NCBI GenBank assembly: GCA_029937135.1
Contig: JAPYQX010000044.1
Location: 1 to 13,879 of the forward strand
Source of the DNA: Nitrospinota bacterium
Lineage (GTDB): Bacteria; UBA8248
DNA: 13,879 nucleotides
Direction of reading: 5' to 3'
Shown in pieces: positions 6,111-11,634 of this stretch. Position 1 is the first letter of the stretch; each line of letters begins with the position of its first letter. The position numbers and the translations under genes are program-made. The notes under the pieces are model-generated. The model ran no database searches. It saw nothing but the letters and a program-made list of their open reading frames with translations, and had not been told where the DNA came from.

Positions 6111-6734
6111 CTATTTGTCCGGGTTGATGGCGAGAACCGCCTGCCAATAGTCGAACATGTTCACTTTTTCATGGGCGCGCGGCGAGAGGTTGTTCGCCTC
6201 GAGAAGCGCGTCCAGGTCCACCGTGGTCTCCCATCCGAATTTCTTGCACACCCCGTTGATAAGGGTTTCGAAAAACGCGAGAAGCGGGTTGCGGCTCTTG
6301 AAATGATTGATGAATACGATTCGTCCGCCGGGCTTGCAGACGCGGCAAACTTCCGAGACCACTTTGAGTGGGTCGGGAGCGGCGCTGACAACGTAGCAGG
6401 CCGTAACGCAATCGAAGCTGTTGTCGGGGAATTTCATAACCTGGGCGTCCATGACCTTGAGATTGATGTTGGTCAATCGGTGCTCGGCGACTTTTTCCCC
6501 GGCCTTGTCGAGCATTTTTGGGGAAATGTCGATCCCGGTAATTTTGTTGTTCCGCGGATATAGGGGCAGGGAGAGACCCGTGCCAACACCCACCTCGAGG
6601 AGCGTCTCGCCCGGCTTGAGGTCGAGCATCCGGGCCCCGACGTTCCGGCCCTCGCGGAATACCCGTTTAAAGAAGAAGTCGTATATATTCCCCCAACGGT
6701 CATAAATCTTGATGACGGAATCTTGGCTCTGCAC
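6111..6734 (-). CDS. pmtA: PmtA-like phospholipid N-methyltransferase (class I SAM-dependent)
   Basis: A 207-residue Rossmann methyltransferase. Motif I is LLEVGVGTGLSLPLYP (residues 45-60), ITGIDISPKML follows with acidic Asp69, then MDAQVMKFPDNSFD (95-108) and CKPGGRIVFINHF (133-145). The combination VGVGTGLSLPLYP, YVVSAAPDP and INHF is typical of the Rhodobacter-type phosphatidylethanolamine N-methyltransferase PmtA, which makes phosphatidylcholine from PE with three SAM molecules at the inner face of the membrane. Related ubiquinone or sterol-type methyltransferases share the core, so the substrate is inferred. The start is GTG 6734 with AAGGA eight bases upstream, and the stop is TAG. 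The length fits PmtA (about 200 residues). Confidence 0.75.
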   Translation of the reverse strand: MQSQDSVIKIYDRWGNIYDFFFKRVFREGRNVGARMLDLKPGETLLEVGVGTGLSLPLYPRNNKITGIDISPKMLDKAGEKVAEHRLTNINLKVMDAQVMKFPDNSFDCVTACYVVSAAPDPLKVVSEVCRVCKPGGRIVFINHFKSRNPLLAFFETLINGVCKKFGWETTVDLDALLEANNLSPRAHEKVNMFDYWQAVLAINPDK

Positions 6735-6818
6735 GCTTATTTTCCTTTTTACGGGAGATTGAATAATTTGACCGCAAAATCGTCCGCATCAAAACGGGTG
6801 GGCGTAACCCATCGGTGA

Positions 6819-6824
6819 ATTATA
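6819..6824 (-). promoter_or_regulatory. Candidate -10 element for the methyltransferase gene
   Basis: On the minus strand a perfect TATAAT occurs 85 bases upstream of the GTG start. The -35 position 17 bases further up reads CTTCTG, a poor match. Transcription would start near 6812 and leave a leader of about 78 bases. Confidence 0.35.
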
Positions 6825-6888
6825 CTTATTTTTCGTTCCATCAGAAGAGGCGAACACTGCCCATGAGCAGACTTTCGTCAATATTTAA

Positions 6889-6955
6889 CAGGCGTCAACC
6901 TTCCCGTCAACATTTGGTATGCTCTTCAGGGCGGGGAAATGTGTTGATTCGCCTG
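6889..6955. other. Long interrupted inverted repeat, possible structured leader
   Basis: Three blocks pair in order: CAGGCG (6889-6894) with CGCCTG (6950-6955), TCAAC (6895-6899) with GTTGA (6943-6947), and TTCCC (6901-6905) with GGGAA (6934-6938). That is 16 pairs with bulges of 1, 2 and 4 bases. A second TCAACAT (6907-6913) could compete for ATGTGTTGA (6939-6947). It could be a leader RNA structure for the antiporter or an operator; nothing further can be claimed. Confidence 0.35.
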
Positions 6956-7167
6956 AGATGGCTCGGGCCATTCGATTTCATCCAATATATCTTCATTTTT
7001 CCCAATTGGGACGAGAAAATCAAGGGTCCAAAACGCTCATATGGTCCAGTGTGGGGAGCGGGGGGCTGTCTTGCGGCGGCGAGCGCTGTTAAAATCACCA
7101 ATTCTCTTGAAAAATCAATGCTTTTTGCGCCGGCTGAGACCGGAGATCGCCTGAGGACGCCAACCCC

Positions 7168-8130
7168 GTGGAATCCTTTTTTCAGAGTTTTCCAATATGG
7201 CTGAACCTGGCGGTCTTTGCTGCCGGGGTTGGCGCCGTAATCAAGGGGGCCGAGTGGTTCACCGATGGCGCCGTGGGAATTGCGGACGCCACCGGCGTAC
7301 CGAAGATTTTCATCGGTGCAACCATTGTCAGCCTCGCGACGACATCCCCCGAGGTGAGTGTTTCCTATATCGCCGCTTTCCTTGACCAGCCCGCGACCTC
7401 GGTCGGCAACGCAGTGGGCTCGACGATATGCAACATCGGTCTCATCCTTGCGCTAGCGGCTTTGATTCAACCGGTCAAGGTGCCCCGGTCGATCAGTATG
7501 GTGCAGGGGCTTTCCATGATTGCCGCCGGAGCGGCGGTCGTCGCTCTCGGGTGGGACGGCGGCCTGGGTGGATGGAACGGGCTCCTCCTGCTCGCGGGAG
7601 CCGGTGTTTATCTTGGGCTTATGATGCGTCAGTCCGGCTGGGACAACGGAGGGCCCGCACCCGAGGCCGCCCCGCACGACTGGGGGCCGACCGTCCGGAA
7701 CTTTATCGCTGGCGGGGGATGCGTCGTCGGCGGAAGCGTGTTGATCGTTCAGAACGCGGCGGTCCTCGCCCGCGCGGCGGGGGTGTCCGAACTGGTTATC
7801 GGGCTTACGCTGGTGGCGCTGGGAACCTCCCTCCCCGAACTTGTTACGGCCATATCCTCTTCCCTGCGCGGGCACGGCGACATCGCCGTGGGGAACGTCA
7901 TTGGCGCCAATGTGTTCAATCTCACCCTGGTGCTCGGTGGGGCGGCGACGATACTCCCGATGGGTATCGAGCGGCAGCTTTTCGCGCTGGAATTTCCCGT
8001 CATGGGCATGTTGATGGCACTCGTATTTTTTCTGGCGGTTTTCCGGGGCGGTATCGGCCGCCTGGGTGGGGCGGTATTCTTTTCAGTCTATCTGGTCTAC
8101 CTGGTTTCGCTCACCGTTTATTTTCTGTGA
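7168..8130 (+). CDS. yrbG: Calcium/sodium antiporter, CaCA family (YrbG-like)
   Basis: A 320-residue integral membrane protein with the two inverted alpha-repeats of the Ca2+/cation antiporter family. Repeat 1 has SLATTSPE (residues 55-62) and VGNAVGSTICNI (79-90). Repeat 2 has ALGTSLPE (217-224) and VGNVIGANVFNL (241-252). Glu62 and Glu224 correspond to the ion-binding acidic residues. About ten helices are arranged in two halves around a hydrophilic loop (residues 153-175). It exchanges Ca2+ for Na+ (or H+) across the inner membrane. The start is GTG 7168, with GAGGA ten bases upstream; length and N-terminus (WLNLAVFAAGVGAVIKGAEWF) agree with YrbG proteins. The stop is TGA 8128-8130, followed by a T9 run without a clear stem. 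Confidence 0.92.
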   Translation: MESFFQSFPIWLNLAVFAAGVGAVIKGAEWFTDGAVGIADATGVPKIFIGATIVSLATTSPEVSVSYIAAFLDQPATSVGNAVGSTICNIGLILALAALIQPVKVPRSISMVQGLSMIAAGAAVVALGWDGGLGGWNGLLLLAGAGVYLGLMMRQSGWDNGGPAPEAAPHDWGPTVRNFIAGGGCVVGGSVLIVQNAAVLARAAGVSELVIGLTLVALGTSLPELVTAISSSLRGHGDIAVGNVIGANVFNLTLVLGGAATILPMGIERQLFALEFPVMGMLMALVFFLAVFRGGIGRLGGAVFFSVYLVYLVSLTVYFL

Positions 8131-8239
8131 TGAGATTTTTTTTTGGCCTAACGGCTGGAAATTGGAATTTGACGGCGGAAAAGGACATTTTATATCATGG
8201 AGGGGTTGCGGGACCATCCGCCTAAAGGGAGGCCGATGA

Positions 8240-8770
8240 ATGATGGATATCGGCAAATCTGGTCAAATTTCCGAGACGCATTCGCTGGGCCGCTTCTTCC
8301 GCTCCTCAACGGAGTCCGCTTTCGAGGCCATTGGTTTCCGGGATCGGGAAGTCATCGAGTATGTGTGGAAAATGCTGTTGCGGTTCGTCCACGTCGATCA
8401 ACTCTTCCGGCGGGGCCGGAAATCGGGAGAGCGCCTTGAACATGTCGTGGATTTCCTCACCGAGGCCCGGGGGGTGGACAGCGTCTCCGTGCGCGAGGTG
8501 AAACGGCATATGGGCGATGTTTGCCTTTTTTTCACGGGCCTCTATCCTGAAAACCTCGAACACAAAAAGAAGAATCCGGAATTTTATGTTTCCCAGGGTA
8601 AGGCGGCTTATTACCATGTCGCCGAGATCGATGCCCTGCGGCCCTCGGCCCGCTTTTACAGGAAGCTGACGGATAGATTCGAGGAGTGCGTCTTGGCCCT
8701 TCACATCGAGCGGCAGTTCATGCACGACTCCTTCTATCAATATATCGGCCGGCACTTTGGGGTTCGGTGA
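8240..8770 (+). CDS. Uncharacterised conserved-looking protein, 176 residues
   Basis: Not assigned to a named family. It starts at ATG 8240 (a second ATG follows at once) with AGGGAGG seven bases upstream, and stops at TGA 8768-8770. It is a soluble, mostly helical protein with no signal peptide or transmembrane helix. Notable segments are AFEAIGFRDREVIEYVWKML (residues 27-46), the motif GDVCLFFTGLYPENL (92-106), and a tyrosine-rich FYVSQGKAAYYHVAEI (114-129). Several uncharacterised bacterial proteins that I recall share the pattern GDxxLFxxGxxPExL followed by Y-x-x-x-G-x-x-x-Y, so it may be a conserved orphan family. Two residues from the end is a TTG that could overlap with the next gene, so the two may be co-transcribed. 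Confidence 0.75.
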   Translation: MMDIGKSGQISETHSLGRFFRSSTESAFEAIGFRDREVIEYVWKMLLRFVHVDQLFRRGRKSGERLEHVVDFLTEARGVDSVSVREVKRHMGDVCLFFTGLYPENLEHKKKNPEFYVSQGKAAYYHVAEIDALRPSARFYRKLTDRFEECVLALHIERQFMHDSFYQYIGRHFGVR

Positions 8771-8804
8771 ATCTATCCGAGGTCCTCTTCGGAGTCATGT
8801 ACAC

Positions 8805-9767
8805 GTGAGAAACATATTTTCCCTCTGGGGGATGATTTTTTTCCTCTTTTTTGCAGTCTCCGACGGTTTTCCCGCGGAAAAAGAGCCTACGGAAAGAGGT
8901 CCGGTGGAAAGAAGTTTGGCGGATTTGGAGCCGGTGGAGAGAAAGGGGTTGCGGCCGCTGGTGCGGGCTGCGGCCACTCCGAAAAAACCGGCGCTAAAAT
9001 CAGACGGTGGTCCAAGCCCCGTGATCGCCGTGGTGAACGGCCGTGAGATCACCCTCGAAATGGTAGCCGATCATCTCAGGGCTTTGCCGGTCGAGGTCGG
9101 GGTGACCGCGCTGGAGAGGCGTAAGCAGTTTCTTGATCGCCTCGTTCAGACGGAGCTTCTTTATCAGGAGGCCTTGCGCCGGAAACTGGATCTGTCCGAA
9201 AGGGTTCAATCGCGATTGCGCCTCGCGCGCCGCGGGATTGTCATACAGGAGCTTGTCGATAGGTTGCCGGACTGGATTGGCCCCCCGGACGAAAAAGCGA
9301 TGCTCCGGTATTACCGGAATAACCGGAAAAAGTTCAAGCGAAAGGCCTCGGCCCGCATCAGTATTATCGTTTTGGTGAGCGAGAAAGAAGCGCGCGAGAC
9401 CCTTGGCGAGCTGCGCGGGGGAGCCTCTTTCGAGGAAGTCGCGAGAAGGCGCTCGATATTCAAATCCTCCGGCCGGCGTGGCGGCAAGCTCGGAGTGGTC
9501 CGGCGGGGGGAGGTCGATGTCAATCTCGAAAAGGCGATTTTTTCTCTTCCGATTGGAAAGGAGAGCGAGCCTATCGAAACCCCGGCGGGCTGGCAGATTG
9601 TTCGTGTGTCGGAAAGAAGGGAGGACGCCGATTTCGCCTTCGATGAGGTCAAGGACGAGGTGCGAAATATCATTTCCAGAAAGCGAAGGGAGCGGGCCTT
9701 TAATGCGCTGCTCGATAAACTCCGGCTCGAGAGTAAAACGGTAACCTATCCCGAGCGCCTTAAGTGA
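8805..9767 (+). CDS. Exported peptidyl-prolyl cis-trans isomerase, SurA/PpiC (parvulin) type
   Basis: A 320-residue protein if started at GTG 8805, which has GGAG ten bases upstream and gives a clean signal peptide (MRNIFSLWGMIFFLFFAVSD with cleavage near residue 20-24). The frame also opens at TTG 8757, but that adds a polar 16-residue leader in front of the signal. After a charged, Pro-rich linker the SurA-like N-domain runs from about residue 71 (SPVIAVVNGREITLEMV, RLVQTELLYQEALRRKLDL). A parvulin domain covers about 181-272 (RGGASFEEVARRRSIF, GGKLGVVRRGEV, AIFSLPIGKESEPIETPAGW). It would help fold proteins in the periplasm or at the outer membrane. Only one parvulin domain is present, as in PrsA/PpiC-type factors, unlike E. 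coli SurA with two. It follows the uncharacterised gene by 34 bases. Confidence 0.88.
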   Translation: MRNIFSLWGMIFFLFFAVSDGFPAEKEPTERGPVERSLADLEPVERKGLRPLVRAAATPKKPALKSDGGPSPVIAVVNGREITLEMVADHLRALPVEVGVTALERRKQFLDRLVQTELLYQEALRRKLDLSERVQSRLRLARRGIVIQELVDRLPDWIGPPDEKAMLRYYRNNRKKFKRKASARISIIVLVSEKEARETLGELRGGASFEEVARRRSIFKSSGRRGGKLGVVRRGEVDVNLEKAIFSLPIGKESEPIETPAGWQIVRVSERREDADFAFDEVKDEVRNIISRKRRERAFNALLDKLRLESKTVTYPERLK

Positions 9768-9820
9768 AATCCCAAGTCGATTTCCGCCGCCGGAATTTCC
9801 AGCCGGCGAATCGCACTTAA
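9760..9820. other. Interrupted inverted repeat at the end of the isomerase gene
   Basis: TTAAGTG (9760-9766), CGATT (9778-9782) and CGCCG (9785-9789) pair with the continuous run CGGCG-AATCG-CACTTAA (9804-9820): 17 pairs with an 11-base and a 2-base bulge on the left arm and a 14-base loop. The left arm overlaps the stop codon of the isomerase gene. No T-run follows, so it is not a standard intrinsic terminator. Confidence 0.4.
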
Positions 9821-9968
9821 CATCCCCGATTGAAAGCGGCGGCCGCAGGTGCTAAAGGCACTGGCCGTGGGTGCTCGAAGGCGTCGGAAGGATCTCCTGA
9901 GTACTGGCCGGGACGGGACCAGGGTCGGAGCCAGAATCGAAGCCGGGCCGAAGGGTTCATTTCACATC

Positions 9969-10023
9969 TTTTCCACAGGTTTCCAGCCCGGATTTCCTCT
10001 GGGGTTTCCACCCTTTATCCACA
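9969..10023 (+). promoter_or_regulatory. DnaA-box cluster (TTTTCCACA and TTATCCACA)
   Basis: TTATCCACA at 10015-10023 is the perfect consensus DnaA box and TTTTCCACA at 9969-9977 differs by one base. Between them TTTCC recurs at 9980, 9993 and 10005, so TTTCC or TATCC cores start at 9970, 9980, 9993, 10005 and 10016. The spacing of 10-13 bases keeps them on roughly one face of the helix. It could be a DnaA-regulated promoter region or part of a replication origin. Confidence 0.55.
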
Positions 10024-10034
10024 ACAACTTGTGG
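10019..10034. promoter_or_regulatory. NrdR-box-like palindrome, distal copy
   Basis: CCACAACAACTTGTGG is a CCACAA-N4-TTGTGG palindrome. It matches the NrdR-box consensus (acaCwAtATaTwGtgt, as I recall it) at 11 of 16 positions, including both outer CAC and GTG halves at the right distance. It overlaps the DnaA box at 10015-10023. Confidence 0.5.
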
Positions 10035-10052
10035 TTTAGCCCCTGATTTTCG

Positions 10053-10082
10053 TTGACCACCCACAATATGTTGTGATTTAAT
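10053..10082 (+). promoter_or_regulatory. dcd: Candidate sigma70 promoter for dcd
   Basis: TTGACC (10053-10058) and TTTAAT (10077-10082) are separated by 18 bases, giving a start near 10089 and a leader of about 180 bases before the ATG of dcd at 10271. The NrdR-box-like palindrome fills the spacer. Confidence 0.5.
10061..10076. promoter_or_regulatory. NrdR-box-like palindrome, proximal copy, inside the dcd promoter
   Basis: CCACAATATGTTGTGA matches the NrdR-box consensus at 13 of 16 positions, including every strongly conserved base. It is exactly 42 bases downstream of the distal copy, four helical turns, which is how paired NrdR boxes are normally arranged. It lies between the -35 and -10 of the candidate promoter, so binding would block RNA polymerase. 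Confidence 0.6.
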
Positions 10083-10113
10083 CCCCCCATAGATTATTTG
10101 AATCAACGCATCA

Positions 10114-10190
10114 CACGTCTCCGCCATCGGGCGGGTGGAGGCGCGTGCTCTGGGGGTAGGGAGGGGCGTAGTCTCCTCCCTCCCTCAGAG
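10114..10190 (+). other. Two consecutive GC-rich hairpins in the dcd leader
   Basis: Hairpin A (10114-10147) pairs CACGT with GCGTG and CTCCGCC with the GGTGGAG side. Hairpin B (10148-10190) pairs CTCTG with CAGAG and continues through GGGG and AGGGAGGG against CTCCCTCCC, about 17 pairs with a single bulged T. No T-run follows hairpin B, so it is not a standard terminator. They lie in the predicted 5' leader of dcd and may modulate its expression or stability. Confidence 0.45.
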
Positions 10191-10270
10191 GCTTTGCCCT
10201 CCTGTATTGTCCAGGACACTCTCAAAAAAAATCAGTTTCGATGTAAATTTTTTTAGATTCAGGAGGCGAA

Positions 10271-10825
10271 ATGAGCATCAAGTCTGATCGATGGATTATC
10301 CAGATGGCCCGCGAAAAAAGGATGATAGAACCCTTCGAGGCGACTCAGGTGCGGAACGGGAAAATTTCCTACGGCGTCTCCTCGTATGGCTACGACATCA
10401 GAATCGCCGATGAATTCAAGATTTTCACCAACGTCAACTCCACCATTATCGATCCGAAAAATTTCGATGAAAAATCTTTTGTTTCGGTTCAGGCTGATAC
10501 CTGCATCATTCCGCCGAATTCCTTCGCCCTCGCGCGTACGGTCGAGTACTTTCGGATTCCGCGAAGCGTCCTGACGGTTTGCGTGGGCAAGAGCACCTAT
10601 GCGCGGTGCGGAATTATCGTGAACGTCACCCCTTTTGAGCCCGAGTGGGAAGGGTTCGTCACGATGGAAATTTCCAATACAACCCCTCTTCCCGCGAGAA
10701 TCTATGCGAACGAGGGAATCGCACAGGTGCTCTTTTTTGAGAGCGATGAGGTTTGCCTAACCTCCTATGCCGACAAAAAGGGGAAATACCAGAAACAACA
10801 GGGACTCACCCTGCCCAAGCTTTAG
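10271..10825 (+). CDS. dcd: dCTP deaminase
   Basis: A 184-residue protein that deaminates dCTP to dUTP, feeding dUMP to thymidylate synthase. It shows the trimeric dUTPase-like fold of Dcd: SYGVSSYGYDIRI (residues 33-45), CVGKSTYARCGIIVNVTPFE (104-123), EPEWEGFVTMEISNTTPLP with catalytic Glu133, and YANEGIAQVLFF (145-156). The tail SYADKKGKYQKQQGLTLPKL is typical of this Dcd subgroup. The start is ATG 10271 with AGGAGG five bases upstream, and the length is normal. It stands alone behind a long regulatory region bearing NrdR-box-like and DnaA-box-like sites, which fits control by deoxyribonucleotide status or replication. There are no lesions. It could also be bifunctional (dCTP deaminase/dUTPase) as in some archaea, but nothing here shows this. 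Confidence 0.95.
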   Translation: MSIKSDRWIIQMAREKRMIEPFEATQVRNGKISYGVSSYGYDIRIADEFKIFTNVNSTIIDPKNFDEKSFVSVQADTCIIPPNSFALARTVEYFRIPRSVLTVCVGKSTYARCGIIVNVTPFEPEWEGFVTMEISNTTPLPARIYANEGIAQVLFFESDEVCLTSYADKKGKYQKQQGLTLPKL

Positions 10826-11008
10826 AGATATTTCTCCGCTTCCCCCGGTGTGGTGCGCCTGATTGCGCCGGTCCCCCCGTCCCATATTTTCCCACAGCTA
10901 CCCGGACCCACGTAACCCGTTAATTTTAATTTGATTACATGGATTTCCTCCCCCAGGGAGCCCTATTTTCAATGGACCGATTTCTTTCCGTTTATGATCG
11001 GAGAGATG

Positions 11009-11014
11009 TATAAT
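11009..11014 (+). promoter_or_regulatory. moaC: Candidate -10 of the moaC promoter
   Basis: A perfect TATAAT (11009-11014) preceded directly by TG lies 88 bases upstream of the moaC ATG. The -35 region 17-18 bases further up (TTCCGT or TTTCCG) is weak. Transcription would begin about 11021, just at a GCCCC-TTTTTT-GGGGC hairpin (11022-11037). Confidence 0.4.
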
Positions 11015-11057
11015 GCCCAAAGCCCCTTTTTTGGGGCGAGGGGCGAATAAGAGATTG

Positions 11058-11097
11058 ATTTGCCTTAATTTGTCTGGATTTGCCTGGATTTTGGAGA
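11058..11097 (+). repeat. 10-bp tandem repeat in the moaC leader
   Basis: Four consecutive 10-mers: ATTTGCCTTA (11058), ATTTGTCTGG (11068), ATTTGCCTGG (11078) and ATTTTGGAGA (11088). The last degenerate copy contains GGAG (11093-11096), the ribosome binding site of moaC, five bases before its ATG. The period equals about one helical turn. Confidence 0.65.
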
Positions 11098-11101
11098 CCG
11101 C

Positions 11102-11587
11102 ATGGCTCAGGAATTGACCCATCTCGACGATAATGGCCGCGCGCGGATGGTCGAAGTTGGCGAGAAGCCCGAAACCGCCCGGGAGGCAATCGCCCGGGGG
11201 CGGGTCGAGATGGAACCGGGCACGCTCCGGCTGATTCTCGAGGGTGGCCTTCCGAAGGGCGATGTCCTCGGAACGGCGCGGATCGCGGGCGTCATGGCGG
11301 CGAAGGGTTGCTCCGGTCTGATTCCAATGTGCCACCCCCTGAGACTGACCAGCGTCGAGGTGAATTTCGATCCCGCCGAAGACAAGGGCTCGCTTGAGGT
11401 GGAGGCCGTCGTCAGGGCGCGGGACCGCACCGGAGTGGAGATGGAGGCCTTGACGGCTGTCAGCATCGCGGCCCTGACGGTCTACGACATGTGTAAAGCG
11501 GTGGACAAGGAAATGACTATTTCCGCCGTCCGTCTGGTAAAAAAGACGGGTGGCAAAAGCGGGACATTCATAAGGGCAGGGGAGTGA
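11102..11587 (+). CDS. moaC: Cyclic pyranopterin monophosphate synthase MoaC
   Basis: A 161-residue enzyme of molybdenum cofactor synthesis that converts 3',8-cyclo-7,8-dihydro-GTP (the MoaA product) to cyclic pyranopterin monophosphate in the cytoplasm. All family landmarks are present: LTHLDDNGRARMVEV (residues 5-19), LPKGDV with Lys52, IPMCHPL (74-80), TGVEMEALTAVSIAALTVYD (110-129) and CKAVDKEM with Asp129 and Lys132, then KKTGGKSGTF. These match catalytic Lys51, Asp128 and Lys131 of the E. coli protein with a shift of one. The start is ATG 11102 behind GGAG. No other moa gene is in the window. It is followed 47 bases on by the PIN-TRAM gene on the same strand. Confidence 0.96.
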   Translation: MAQELTHLDDNGRARMVEVGEKPETAREAIARGRVEMEPGTLRLILEGGLPKGDVLGTARIAGVMAAKGCSGLIPMCHPLRLTSVEVNFDPAEDKGSLEVEAVVRARDRTGVEMEALTAVSIAALTVYDMCKAVDKEMTISAVRLVKKTGGKSGTFIRAGE

Positions 11588-11634
11588 TCATATCGCCGTC
11601 TTAAATGCTACTCCTTCCGCCAGGAGGTGGGACT

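Larger units (their letters stand above)
6735..7167. other. Divergent intergenic region (433 bases), no gene seen
   Basis: This lies between the leftward methyltransferase and the rightward antiporter, so it should hold promoters for both. No convincing protein frame is present; the open frame crossing 6815-7204 runs into the antiporter gene out of frame and has no family character. No tRNA is seen. It holds the TATAAT of the methyltransferase and a long interrupted hairpin at 6889-6955. No convincing plus-strand promoter for the antiporter could be picked out. Confidence 0.5.
9768..10270. other. Regulatory/intergenic region upstream of dcd (503 bases), no gene seen
   Basis: No coding frame in this stretch has family character. 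From left to right it contains the inverted repeat ending at 9820, a GC-rich stretch with nothing recognisable (9821-9960), the DnaA-box-like cluster (9969-10023), two NrdR-box-like palindromes (10019-10034 and 10061-10076) with a promoter, two GC-rich hairpins (10114-10190), a small palindrome TGTCCAGGACA (10208-10218), and A/T runs just before the RBS of dcd (AGGAGG, 10261-10266). Confidence 0.7.

Noticed and set aside
7128..7160. TPP riboswitch, from GGCTGAGACC before the antiporter gene
   Set aside because: The rest of the thi-box (GAACCTGAT and the CTGG-TAAT-CCAG part) is missing and the downstream gene is not a thiamine gene.
6735..7167. A tRNA (including tRNA-Sec) or other known RNA gene
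   Set aside because: No TTCRA-type loop with matching acceptor stem was found by eye in this or the other gene-free stretches.
8128..8150. Rho-independent terminator after the antiporter, from its T9 run
   Set aside because: No stable stem precedes the T-run.
9817..10046. Small proteins in the gene-free region before dcd
   Set aside because: The frames there on both strands are short, Arg/Pro/Gly-rich, lack ribosome binding sites and overlap the palindromic regulatory sites.
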